From Microbulbifer sp. MKSA007 (GTDB taxonomy: Bacteria > Pseudomonadota > Gammaproteobacteria > Pseudomonadales > Cellvibrionaceae), in assembly GCA_032615215.1 (NCBI GenBank), contig CP128433.1, positions 2,129,501-2,193,500 of the forward strand: DNA of 64,000 bases, written 5' to 3'. Shown here piece after piece: positions 52,807 through 60,959 of the stretch (within the stretch, counting starts at the first letter, position 1; each line of letters begins with the position of its first letter). Under the pieces are notes generated by a model. It did not search any database and was not told the DNA's origin. It was given only the letters and a program-made list of their open reading frames with translations. The position numbers and the translations under genes were made by a program.

Positions 52807-53604
52807 ATGGAAAGTGCGATTTATACCGGTTGGGTGGAACACCGGCGCTTCGCGCCCAGAGCTCATCAGTTTCGCTACCAGGTTTTTATGATGTACGTCG
52901 ATCTGGCAGAGGTGGAAGCCATTTGTCAGCTCTCACCTCTTTGGTCCTCCCAGCGGCGAGCACCTGCGAGATTTTGTCGCAGTGATTTTTTTGGCGATGA
53001 ATCCCTCAGTCTTGATGAGGCAGTTCGACAGCGGGTGGAGGAGGAAGCGGGAGAGCAGCCTGCGGGACCTATTCGTTTGCTGGCCAATTGGCGTTACTTT
53101 GGCTACAACATGAATCCACTCAGTGTTTACTATTGTTTCGATGCTGAGGGCCAGAATGTGGATTGGCTGCTCCTGGATGTACACAACACACCCTGGAAAG
53201 AGCGTCACAGCTATGTTTTGGATTGCCGTAATAATACCAAGTTGCAAAAAGCGACCTTCGCAAAAACATTTCATGTCTCGCCTTTTATGCCCATGGCCCA
53301 AGGGTATCGATGGAGGGGGACAAAACCTGGAGAAAAGCTGACAGCTTACCTGCAAAATTTTGATGCGAGTGCCGAGGATACAGAAGATGGCACTCGCCCA
53401 ATGTTTGATGCAACCCTGAGTTTACAGCGCTGTGAAATTAGCGGCCGATCGCTTAATTCAATATTGATCCAGTACCCTTTGATGACCGTAAAAGTTATAG
53501 CCGCCATTTATTGGCAGGCACTGAAATTATGGGTCAAGCGTATCCCGGTATTTTCGCACCCTCGCGATGACGCCGAGGTTCAGGCAGGAGATAAACAACT
53601 ATGA
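52807..53604 (+). CDS. DUF1365 protein
   Basis: A 265-residue protein that matches DUF1365: IYTGWVEHRRFAPRAHQFRYQVFMMYVDL at the start, LLANWRYFGYNMNPLSVYYCFD and NTPWKERHSYVL, then KTFHVSPFMPMAQGYRW. Function unknown; the conserved neighbourhood with CFA-like methyltransferases suggests a part in lipid modification. The ATG at 52807 has GGAGG upstream. Its stop and the next start overlap (ATGA). Confidence 0.92.
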   Translation: MESAIYTGWVEHRRFAPRAHQFRYQVFMMYVDLAEVEAICQLSPLWSSQRRAPARFCRSDFFGDESLSLDEAVRQRVEEEAGEQPAGPIRLLANWRYFGYNMNPLSVYYCFDAEGQNVDWLLLDVHNTPWKERHSYVLDCRNNTKLQKATFAKTFHVSPFMPMAQGYRWRGTKPGEKLTAYLQNFDASAEDTEDGTRPMFDATLSLQRCEISGRSLNSILIQYPLMTVKVIAAIYWQALKLWVKRIPVFSHPRDDAEVQAGDKQL

Positions 53605-54869
53605 GAGCAGTTCAGGAAGTTGATCAGGCTTCGTCGTCAAAATCAGAAGTATCGGCACAGTCCTGGCTCGTTCGCCTGGCGCGCAAGCTGGTGTTGGAAA
53701 AACTCAAGGGTATTGATCGTGGCCACTTGCTAATCGAAGAGGGGGAGCAGTGTTACCACTTTGGCCAGAGACCAGAAGAAGCAGAGATCTCGGCACATAT
53801 TTGCGTACATGATCCATCCAGTTATATACAGGTGCTATTAAACGGAACCATTGGTTCTGGAGAAGCCTTTATGCAGGGCGCCTGGACCTCAACCAATACC
53901 GTGGACCTGATTCGCCTGATGGTGGACAACATGGAATTGGTGGAAGGCATCGATAGTCGTTGGAGCTATTTACCTCGATTAGGCCTGCGCTGGTTACATC
54001 AATTAAATGCGAATAATCGCAATGGCTCACGCAAGAATATTTCTGCACACTATGACCTGGGCAATGAATTTTTCCGGTTATTTTTAGACAGGACCATGCT
54101 GTATTCATCTGCGGTCTACCCGTCTGAAAATGCAACTCTGTTTGAAGCCTCTAATCACAAACTGGAACTGATCTGCCGAAAGCTAAAGTTAAAACCCTCC
54201 GATCACCTCCTTGAGATTGGTACTGGGTGGGGTGGTATGGCCATTCATGCTGCCAAGTACTATGGCTGTAAAGTAACAACCACTACTATCTCCCAAGAGC
54301 AATATGACTATGCCCGCCAATGGGTGAAGCACGAAGGGTTAGAGGAGCAGGTGACCCTGCTATTACAAGACTATCGGGACCTGAAAGGTAAGTACGATAA
54401 AATTGTATCGATTGAAATGGTGGAGGCGGTAGGTCACGAATTTCACAAGACCTTCTTCGCCGGTTGTAGCGAATTACTCAAAGAAGATGGCCTGATGGTG
54501 ATGCAGGCAATCACCATTCGCGACCAGCGCTACCACGAGTATCGTAAAGAGGTCGACTTCATTCAGCGATATATTTTCCCCGGTGGCTGCCTGCCATCTA
54601 ATCAGGTTATCGCGGACCATATTGCCAATTCAACAGATATGCAGATTGTTGGACTTGAAGACATCACCGCCCATTACGCCCGCACATTAAGTGACTGGCG
54701 CAAAGCATTTCTTGAGCGAATTTCCAAAGTGCGCGAGTTAGGTTTTGATGAGCGCTTTATCCGTATGTGGGAATTCTATTTATGCTATTGCGAAGGGGGA
54801 TTTTTGCAACGAGTGATTGGTACCGCCCAATTTGTGTTCGCCAAACCTCGGTTTTTGGGCAGTTTCTAA
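53601..54869 (+). CDS. Cyclopropane-fatty-acid-synthase-type lipid methyltransferase
   Basis: A 422-residue SAM enzyme of the CFA synthase/UfaM group: SAHYDLGNEFFRLFLDRTMLYSSAVYP, LEIGTGWGGMAIHAAKYY (SAM motif near residues 204-217), CKVTTTTISQEQYDYAR and VSIEMVEAVGHEF, then MVMQAITIRDQRY. It transfers a methyl or methylene to an unsaturated phospholipid acyl chain at the membrane. In ECF11 regulons related proteins act in furan-fatty-acid or cyclopropane-fatty-acid synthesis, which protects against singlet oxygen. It overlaps the DUF1365 stop by 4 bases. Confidence 0.92.
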   Translation: MRAVQEVDQASSSKSEVSAQSWLVRLARKLVLEKLKGIDRGHLLIEEGEQCYHFGQRPEEAEISAHICVHDPSSYIQVLLNGTIGSGEAFMQGAWTSTNTVDLIRLMVDNMELVEGIDSRWSYLPRLGLRWLHQLNANNRNGSRKNISAHYDLGNEFFRLFLDRTMLYSSAVYPSENATLFEASNHKLELICRKLKLKPSDHLLEIGTGWGGMAIHAAKYYGCKVTTTTISQEQYDYARQWVKHEGLEEQVTLLLQDYRDLKGKYDKIVSIEMVEAVGHEFHKTFFAGCSELLKEDGLMVMQAITIRDQRYHEYRKEVDFIQRYIFPGGCLPSNQVIADHIANSTDMQIVGLEDITAHYARTLSDWRKAFLERISKVRELGFDERFIRMWEFYLCYCEGGFLQRVIGTAQFVFAKPRFLGSF

Positions 54870-55006
54870 ACTCTCTCAAGTTAATCTTGTGAAGTGTTTG
54901 CCTTTCAGAATGGCTCAGGATCAAGGCGTGATTTCAGGAGACTGTTTAAACTTTTTAAGAGTTTGCAACCCAAGGATATTACGGAATCAACCAGAGGCTC
55001 TCCTGC

Positions 55007-55522
55007 ATGTGGCGTTTTGTCGCTAATGCCTTACTTTTCGATATCGCCTGGCCACTGTGCGTCATAGTGGCCAAGGTGTGGTTGGTGGTTCCCTTTACTC
55101 TGTTGAACCTTTTTATACATCTGCGCTATATCGCCAATTTGCCCAGGGAACCGCTTTGGTTAGCGGGGGTGTTTATCTTTGGTGTGTCTATAGACTCTAT
55201 CTTGTTTCATTTGGGGGTGATGCGAAATGATAGTGGCTCCTCCTGGCCTCCCTTATGGCTGATCTGCCTGTGGTTGAACTTTGCCATGACCTTGCGATAC
55301 AGTTTGGTTTTCTTACAGAAAAATCTATGGTTGGCGGTAATCCTGGGTGGTTTTTTCGGACCATTTAGTTACTTTACCGGTGCATTCCTAAATGGCACTG
55401 TGGAATTGCACAGGCCCCTGTGGCAATCCCTGGGAACATTAAGTGTAATTTGGGCCTGCATCCTGCCGTTGTTTGCCTATTTGGCAAGAGAGATTTGTCA
55501 AAAAGAGGTGAGCAATGCTTGA
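55007..55522 (+). CDS. DUF2878 membrane protein
   Basis: A 171-residue protein with about five hydrophobic segments and the DUF2878 pattern (FDIAWPLCVIVA, GVSIDSILFHLGV, SSWPPLWLICLWLNFAMTLRYSL, LGGFFGPFSYFTGA). Function unknown; often found next to CFA-type methyltransferases. The gap to the previous gene is about 137 bases without an obvious terminator, so it may still be in the same transcript. Its end overlaps the next gene by 8 bases. Confidence 0.85.
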   Translation: MWRFVANALLFDIAWPLCVIVAKVWLVVPFTLLNLFIHLRYIANLPREPLWLAGVFIFGVSIDSILFHLGVMRNDSGSSWPPLWLICLWLNFAMTLRYSLVFLQKNLWLAVILGGFFGPFSYFTGAFLNGTVELHRPLWQSLGTLSVIWACILPLFAYLAREICQKEVSNA

Positions 55523-56249
55523 ATTTATTGCGATGTCGGCTATTGCCGGAACTAACTGTCACTATGAAGGGCCTTTCCTGGTAAAAGGTCTGGCCTATGA
55601 TCCGGATAATCAACAGTTACAGTACTGTGAATATTATACTTCGCAAGATAATGGCGAAATAACTGTTTTCTACTATGCACCCCAGGGTGATTTAATAGCA
55701 GAGAAAACCCTTCGAGAGCGAAATGGCCCCGCAGCTGGTCGCAGTGCCTTACCTAGTGTCACTCAAATAGATCGGAGGCACGGTGAAGTCCGTGAAGTCC
55801 TTTGGGATGACGGCCAGTGGATGATGCGCTATAGAGCCAACGAGGGCGAAGCCTGGAAAGTAAGTTTGCGAGAGGCACGAAGTGTTGATGTAGTTGATGC
55901 AGGCTTTGATACTTATGTGCGTGACCACTGGGACTTATTGTCCTCAGGAAAAACTCTTAAATTCAATTTTGCTTCGCCACTGCATGGTCGATCGATAAAG
56001 CTGCGCGCTAAGGCAGTATCCTGTAATCAAGCGGCAGGCGAAAATACTTGTATACGAGTAGATATTGCCCAACCTCTTATCCGCCTTTTCGTAGAGGACT
56101 TAAATCTCACTTACGATACGGAGAGTCGGCGATTAAAGAGTTTTAAGGGCATAGTAAATATCCTCGATCCACAAGCGAAATCTCAAGAATTAGAAGTGTT
56201 TTACCAATATTCAATTCTGCCTATAGGAACCCAGCCTGCAGATCCATAG
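55515..56249 (+). CDS. Conserved protein of the CFA operon, unknown function
   Basis: A 244-residue protein with a weak leader and no recognised domain. It reads like a beta-rich protein (LVKGLAYDPDNQQLQYCEYY, ITVFYYAPQGDLIAEKT, YRANEGEAWKVSL) and ends in a TESRRLKSFKGIVNILDPQ segment, and it has four Cys. It overlaps DUF2878 by 8 bases, so both are translated together. I place it in the lipid operon by position only. Confidence 0.65.
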   Translation: MLEFIAMSAIAGTNCHYEGPFLVKGLAYDPDNQQLQYCEYYTSQDNGEITVFYYAPQGDLIAEKTLRERNGPAAGRSALPSVTQIDRRHGEVREVLWDDGQWMMRYRANEGEAWKVSLREARSVDVVDAGFDTYVRDHWDLLSSGKTLKFNFASPLHGRSIKLRAKAVSCNQAAGENTCIRVDIAQPLIRLFVEDLNLTYDTESRRLKSFKGIVNILDPQAKSQELEVFYQYSILPIGTQPADP

Positions 56250-56426
56250 AAAAAAGGCGCCCTCCACTAATAGCTACAACACTATTTACGCCTGTTGAAT
56301 TTGTTGCCCAGCGGGTCATTCATTTTTAGGCGCCGGACTGGCGCCAAGTTCTACCAGCAGCTAAACCTAAAGAAGAAAAGCGTGACAAGCTCACTATCCT
56401 GTGGCGAAAGCGATATGGGGTGTTTG

Positions 56427-56822
56427 ATGAAGACTGCTATTTCTGCAACTGCTGGAATTATGATGTCGCTGCTTTACGGCTGTGCGAATCAGCCAGAGCA
56501 GGTTCCCGGTGCCGGTGGAATCGTTATCGATACCTGGGGCGTTAACATGAATCAGTATCAAGCGGACCTTGCAGAGTGCAAGGGAATCGCTTACTCCACG
56601 TACAGTGACCAAGGGCGCAGAACAGCTGCCGGTGCTGCAGGTGGTGCTGTAGTAGGTGGTGCGCTTGGTGCAATAGTCGGTGACAGCGGGCGTGCTGCGG
56701 TAGCCGGAGCCGGTGCCGGCGCGCTTGTTGGGGGCTTGTCAGGGGCGGGTAGTGCGAGCTCTGAGGCAACCTACATTATCAAGAATTGCCTGGTTGGTCG
56801 CGGATATCGAGTGTTGAATTGA
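56427..56822 (+). CDS. Glycine-zipper lipoprotein
   Basis: A 131-residue lipoprotein: SATAGIMMSLLYGCANQ with lipobox LYGC. The middle is the glycine zipper GAAGGAVVGGALGAIVGDSGRAAVAGAGAGALVGGLSGAGS, a membrane-inserting segment as in SlyB/OmpA-linked lipoproteins. Four Cys in total suggest a disulfide. The ATG at 56427 has GGGG 6 bases upstream; an earlier frame adds about 44 unlikely residues. It probably helps envelope stress tolerance. Confidence 0.78.
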   Translation: MKTAISATAGIMMSLLYGCANQPEQVPGAGGIVIDTWGVNMNQYQADLAECKGIAYSTYSDQGRRTAAGAAGGAVVGGALGAIVGDSGRAAVAGAGAGALVGGLSGAGSASSEATYIIKNCLVGRGYRVLN

Positions 56823-56895
56823 TCTTCTGCGTAAAACTGCGGTCCAATTTCTCATCAGTCCTCTGCTATTCAGCAACCTCACAGGACTTGACACT

Positions 56896-56924
56896 GGCCG
56901 GGGGAAGTACCCCCGGCCTTTTTT
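56896..56924 (+). terminator. Rho-independent terminator
   Basis: GGCCGGGGG (56896-56904) and CCCCCGGCC (56910-56918) form a 9-bp GC stem with a 5-base loop, followed by six T (56919-56924). A textbook terminator for the lipoprotein gene. Confidence 0.9.
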
Positions 56925-57108
56925 CTGTTTTACAGCTTTAATTTCAATCTTTTACTTTCTCCCGGTTAACACTTTTAATTTCTGTGCTAGATAGTAGGGC
57001 CACTAGTTTCTAGAAAATAAAATTGTAAGTGTGCAATAAAGTCTACAGCTGAATGGCGTCTAAACTTTTAAGGTCATTTGTGATTTCCTTTTCTTCAAGG
57101 AGCCCGCC

Positions 57109-58128
57109 ATGTCTACTGCATCAACTATTAATGCCTATGCAGTCTTGGAGGCCGGCGGTCCATTTAAGACCTACCAAATTGCAGCTGGAGAGTTGGGTGC
57201 AACAGAGGTTGAACTGGAAATCATGTACTGCGGCATCTGTCATAGTGACTTGAGCATGATTGAAAATGAATGGGGTATTGGACAGTACCCTATGGTTGCC
57301 GGTCACGAAGTCATCGGCCGTGTCACCGCGATGGGGGAGCAAGTAGCTCATCTTAAAAAGGGCACGGTGGTTGGGTTGGGGTGGAATTCAGGCTACTGTG
57401 AAACATGCCATACTTGCCGAATTGGTGACCTCAACTTATGTAGAGAGGCAAAGTTCACCATACTCACCAATGGAGGCTTTGCGGATAAAGCCAGGGCGGA
57501 TATGAGTAGCCTGGTTGTTATCCCTGATGGTGTGGATTATGCATCGGCCGGCCCCCTTTTATGTGCGGGTATTACCGTATTCAATCCATTGGTCCAATTT
57601 GATATCAAACCCACTGACAAAGTGGCTGTGATTGGTATTGGTGGCTTGGGCCACCTTGCCTTGAAGTTTTTCCATGCCTGGGGCTGTGAAGTTACCGCGT
57701 TTACATCCAGCGAGGAAAAACGCAAAGAAGCCTTAGCTCTCGGTGCTCATAAAACACTGAACTCCCGTGATCCCGCAGAGATTCAAGCTGCGGCAATGAG
57801 CTTTGATTTTATTCTGTCGACTGTGAATGTCAGTCTTGATTGGGATCTGTATATCCAGGCTCTGAAACCTAAAGGGCGCTTACACTTTGTTGGAGCTGTA
57901 ACTAACCCAATCCAATTTACTCTATTTCCCTTGTTATTTGGGCAGCGCTCAATTTCAGCATCTCCAGTCGGCAGCCCTGGTACCATCGAAACTATGCTTG
58001 AGTTTGTGGCGCATCATAAGATCAAACCTGAGATAGAGATTTTCCCAATGAGCCAGATAGAAGCGGCATTTGAGCATTTGAAATCTGGTAAGGCTAAGTA
58101 CCGGATTGTTTTGTCGCAGGAAGGGTAG
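57109..58128 (+). CDS. Zinc-dependent alcohol dehydrogenase, CAD/YahK-like
   Basis: A 339-residue medium-chain dehydrogenase. Catalytic zinc ligands are Cys41 (CGICHSD) and His66-Glu67 (GHE); structural zinc Cys are 97, 100, 103 and 111 (CETCHTCRIGDLNLC). The Rossmann motif is GIGGLGHLALKFF. It resembles cinnamyl-alcohol/aldehyde reductases such as YahK, which reduce aldehydes with NADPH. AAGGAG is upstream. It has its own transcription unit after the terminator at 56896. Confidence 0.9.
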   Translation: MSTASTINAYAVLEAGGPFKTYQIAAGELGATEVELEIMYCGICHSDLSMIENEWGIGQYPMVAGHEVIGRVTAMGEQVAHLKKGTVVGLGWNSGYCETCHTCRIGDLNLCREAKFTILTNGGFADKARADMSSLVVIPDGVDYASAGPLLCAGITVFNPLVQFDIKPTDKVAVIGIGGLGHLALKFFHAWGCEVTAFTSSEEKRKEALALGAHKTLNSRDPAEIQAAAMSFDFILSTVNVSLDWDLYIQALKPKGRLHFVGAVTNPIQFTLFPLLFGQRSISASPVGSPGTIETMLEFVAHHKIKPEIEIFPMSQIEAAFEHLKSGKAKYRIVLSQEG

Positions 58129-58249
58129 GGATATTTAACTGGATCAGCTTCTGGGTGAGGAGAGCGCAAAGTCACACTACAAAGGAGCTTAAATTAAAAA
58201 GTATGGGGTTGGGATTTAGGCAGAAGCAATTCATTAGAAATCGATAAGG

Positions 58250-58738
58250 TCAGTTAGTTTTTTTCATAGTGAAGAACATACGGCCATCCATTCCTTTTCT
58301 CTCCATAAGTCCTAGAATATGATCCTCATCGACTTTTCGCATCATATCATGCATAGGTATCGTGTCATAAATCATAGTGGCACTTGATTTCCCTCTGTGT
58401 TCCAAGATGCGCAGGCGGGCTTGGGCTTTTGTGGTTATATGTAGTTGTTGGGTACGGAAGAACAAAGGGGCATCGTAAGCGTTGATAGATTTGAAGTCTG
58501 AATCCCAGCATAGTAAAGGATAGACCGTTTCAGAATCAATAAACTCTTTGCCGTACCAGCGTTTTCCTGCATCCATTTCATGCTGTAAAGGATGTTGTGT
58601 GTTAAATCCTTGCGCTTCCCATCGGCCGATAAGAGAGTTTATTGATATAGGTGAGAGATTATCGTAAAACTCAAGCAGTTCTTGTGGATCTACCTGATCC
58701 AGTTTTTTAAGTTTTTCTAATGTGGTTAAGAAGTGCAT
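58250..58738 (-). CDS. GXWXG/DUF4334 protein
   Basis: A 162-residue protein with the two typical parts: LIGRWEAQGFNTQHPLQHEM and WYGKEFIDSETVYPLLC (GXWXG-type, though the last Gly of the motif is Ala) and then ARLRILEHRGKSSATMIYDTIPMHDMMRKVDEDHILGLM (DUF4334). Function is unknown; it may bind a small ligand. A single gene with a weak binding site. Confidence 0.8.
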   Translation of the reverse strand: MHFLTTLEKLKKLDQVDPQELLEFYDNLSPISINSLIGRWEAQGFNTQHPLQHEMDAGKRWYGKEFIDSETVYPLLCWDSDFKSINAYDAPLFFRTQQLHITTKAQARLRILEHRGKSSATMIYDTIPMHDMMRKVDEDHILGLMERKGMDGRMFFTMKKTN

Positions 58739-59417
58739 GAGCTTGATTTAGTAGGGTATGTTTCTGGAGCATGTAATTGGGAAATAGCTTTCCAACATAA
58801 CTAATACTGAGTATAGAAGTAGGAATATTAATAATCAATTATTCTTGCTGTGCTTGGCCGCTGATTTCAATGATGGTTACCCCCTCCGGCAGAGAGCCTA
58901 GAAACACTGGTCTTCGGTACAATATTCTTTGAGGAATTGGGTAAAACTAATACCTTCCTGGAACTGCACCTAATTACGAGCCATGATCTTTACCACTGTG
59001 AATCAGGTAAATGGCCGTGTCTATGTAGAGTTCATTGTGACCTTGCAGGGTGATAATTAGGGGGCTCATGTATATTTCAGAAGCCAAGAATAGAAAATAT
59101 CAAAGAACTATTCAGGTGCTAGGGAAGTCAAATTCTTACACCTTTCAGGAAGCAGTGAGGGTATCTGGTCTTATAGCCTGTCTGGGAGGGGTGGATCAGG
59201 TGCCCAATACTGCTGAATGTAATACAAGTTGACCATTTGTATTTTTGTACTGCTCAACTGGAATCAGCCAGTGCTCGTGAAATTTCTGCTAGAGACTCTG
59301 GTATCTTCCAAATTTTTACAGAGGTTGGGCATTTTTTATCTTGAGCGGGTGGGAGAAATTTTCTTGCACCAATAGTATCCACCTGGGCATTATATAGAAC
59401 TATAGGAGCACCATGTA
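58739..59417. other. Intergenic stretch before the IS3 element
   Basis: About 680 bases with no well supported gene. A 60-codon plus-strand frame (59050-59232) has no binding site or family pattern. The last part (59254-59418) is open on the minus strand and may be the end of an interrupted gene (see the interrupted-frame entry). Confidence 0.35.
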
Positions 59418-59476
59418 GTGGTCTAATCCTTCCGGACACTTCGCTAAGATGGTAAAACTACCAAGCGAGGTGAAGT

Positions 59477-59767
59477 ATGACAACAAAAGGTACACGTCGG
59501 CATTTCAAGCCGGAATTTAAGAAAGACGCCGTAGCGCTAGTCTCTGAGCAAGGGTATTCAATTTCTAAAGCAGCAGAGGCTGTAGGAACAACAGCCAATA
59601 ACCTGCGACGCTGGATAAAGGAACTGAAGCAGGAAGAAGACGGTGTGAGGTTGGATGTAGGTGAGCGCGCAGAGTTAGAGCGATTACGATGTGAAAATAA
59701 GCAGTTGCGGATGGAGAAAGAAATCCTAAAAAAGGCCAGCGCCTTCTTTGCGAAAGAAATGAAATAA
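59477..59767 (+). CDS. IS3-family transposase OrfA
   Basis: A 96-residue protein: HTH with HFKPEFKKDAVALVSEQGYSISKAAEAVGTTANNLRRWIKEL, then a leucine-zipper-like LERLRCENKQLRMEKEILKKA. Near its end it carries the heptamer A AAA AAG in the correct phase (59728-59734), which allows a -1 shift into OrfB. It binds the inverted repeats. Confidence 0.9.
   Translation: MTTKGTRRHFKPEFKKDAVALVSEQGYSISKAAEAVGTTANNLRRWIKELKQEEDGVRLDVGERAELERLRCENKQLRMEKEILKKASAFFAKEMK
59728..59734 (+). promoter_or_regulatory. Programmed -1 frameshift site A AAA AAG
   Basis: In the OrfA frame the codons are CTA AAA AAG. Slipping back one base puts the ribosome in the OrfB frame, which reads GQRLLCERNEIKYSFIEKQQ, the usual IS3 fusion joint. 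This yields the active OrfAB transposase. Confidence 0.8.
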
Positions 59768-59811
59768 AGTACAGCTTTATTGAAAAACAGCAAGGCAGCT
59801 TTCCTGTTAGG

Positions 59812-60615
59812 GTGCTCTGCCGGGTAATGCAAGTAAGTAAAACTGGTTATTACGATTGGTGTTGCCGTGGTAATAGCTCAATAGATGCTCAAACATGGCA
59901 ACTATGCCATCGTTTGAAGGCCCTATTTGCAGAATCTAGACAGAGCCTGGGAAGTCGTCGGTTAATGAAGCTGTTACGTAAAGAAGGCTTTGAAGTCGGG
60001 CGCTATCGAGTCCGCAAGCTCATGAAAAAGCTAGGCTTGGCAGTAAAGCGTAAGAAGCGATTTACACTGACGACAGACAGTAAACATCACCTGCCGGTCG
60101 CAGAGAACCTTCTGAATAGGGAGTTCTCACCGAGTGCTAAAAATCAAGTTTGGACGACTGATATTACATATATTTGGACTTCGCAGGGCTGGTTGTACTT
60201 GGCGGTAGTGATTGATCTCTATTCGCGCCGGATTATTGGTTGGCATCTAGATCGGAAGATGGAAACGGCCCTGGTAACTCGTGCGTTGATGATGGCTGTC
60301 AATTTGCGTTCGCCCCCAAAAGGTCTCCTGCATCACTCTGATCGTGGCAGTCAGTATGCCAGCCATACCTACCAAACGTTATTGAGTCAGCATGGGATGG
60401 TGTGTTCAATGAGCCGTAAGGGAAATTGTTGGGACAACGCACCGACTGAACGTTTCTTCAGCAGCCTGAAGCGGGAGTGGGTAACGGGAAACCTATATCC
60501 GACAAGGGAGGATGCGGTAGCAGATGTAAGAGCCTATATTGCTTATTACAACTCACGAAGAATACATACAACACTGGGAGACCTAGCCCCTATCGAATTT
60601 GAGAAATGTGCTTAA
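59812..60615 (+). CDS. IS3-family transposase OrfB (DDE integrase)
   Basis: The reading frame is open from the frameshift site, so the fused OrfAB starts at 59477; the coordinates here mark the part with a possible internal GTG start at 59812. It has KTGYYDWCCRG, then a helical region and the rve/DDE core: VWTTDITYIW (first Asp), HHSDRGSQYAS (second Asp) and NCWDNAPTERFFSSLKRE (Glu). The catalytic triad is complete and there is no stop, so the element may be active. Confidence 0.9.
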   Translation: MLCRVMQVSKTGYYDWCCRGNSSIDAQTWQLCHRLKALFAESRQSLGSRRLMKLLRKEGFEVGRYRVRKLMKKLGLAVKRKKRFTLTTDSKHHLPVAENLLNREFSPSAKNQVWTTDITYIWTSQGWLYLAVVIDLYSRRIIGWHLDRKMETALVTRALMMAVNLRSPPKGLLHHSDRGSQYASHTYQTLLSQHGMVCSMSRKGNCWDNAPTERFFSSLKREWVTGNLYPTREDAVADVRAYIAYYNSRRIHTTLGDLAPIEFEKCA

Positions 60616-60959
60616 AGAAGTGTCCGGTTGGAGTTGACCACAACACCAGGCTCATAAAGCAGCTGAGTCCATTGTTGGTTTCTATACCTTATATTTTCTG
60701 TTGCATGATCATTGAAGCTATGAGCTGCAGGCAGGTCCATACATAGGGTTGCACCCTTAGTCCCCCTTGCGGAGGATTAATTTTAATGTGTACATTTATC
60801 ATCCAGTCGTTGTAGCTGGGCAGTTTAATCATCAACAAAAGATGACAAATGTCATATATATTTGATAACAGAAATGACTTACCCAATTTCCGCTATTGCC
60901 TGATATTACATATAAATATTATTTCTGCACCGGTGTTACGGTGTTTATGGAGGCTTACA

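Larger units (their letters stand above)
59418..60641 (+). mobile_element. IS3-family insertion sequence, complete
   Basis: An element of about 1.22 kb with two overlapping transposase frames and imperfect terminal inverted repeats: TGGTCTAATCCTTCCGGACA at the left (59419-59441) and TGTCCGGTTGGAGTTGACCA at the right (60618-60640), with about 4 mismatches over 23 positions. The 5-prime TGG and 3-prime CCA fit the IS3 rule. No 3- or 4-base target duplication is visible, so the flanks may have been rearranged after insertion. Confidence 0.88.
59254..60740 (-). pseudogene. Possible small gene interrupted by the IS3 element
   Basis: On the minus strand, MDLPAAHSFNDHATENI (from the ATG at 60740) runs through RNQQWTQLLYEPGV into the IS end. 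Past the IS a frame in phase reads LHGAPIVLYNAQVDTIGARK, then FLPPAQDKKCPTSVKIWKIP and stops at 59254. Together this would be an 88-residue protein. Both parts look protein-like, but I know no family and there is no clear target duplication, so this may be chance. Confidence 0.25.

Noticed and set aside
59050..59232. A 60-codon plus-strand frame before the IS3 element
   Set aside because: No binding site, no neighbours that support it, no known family.
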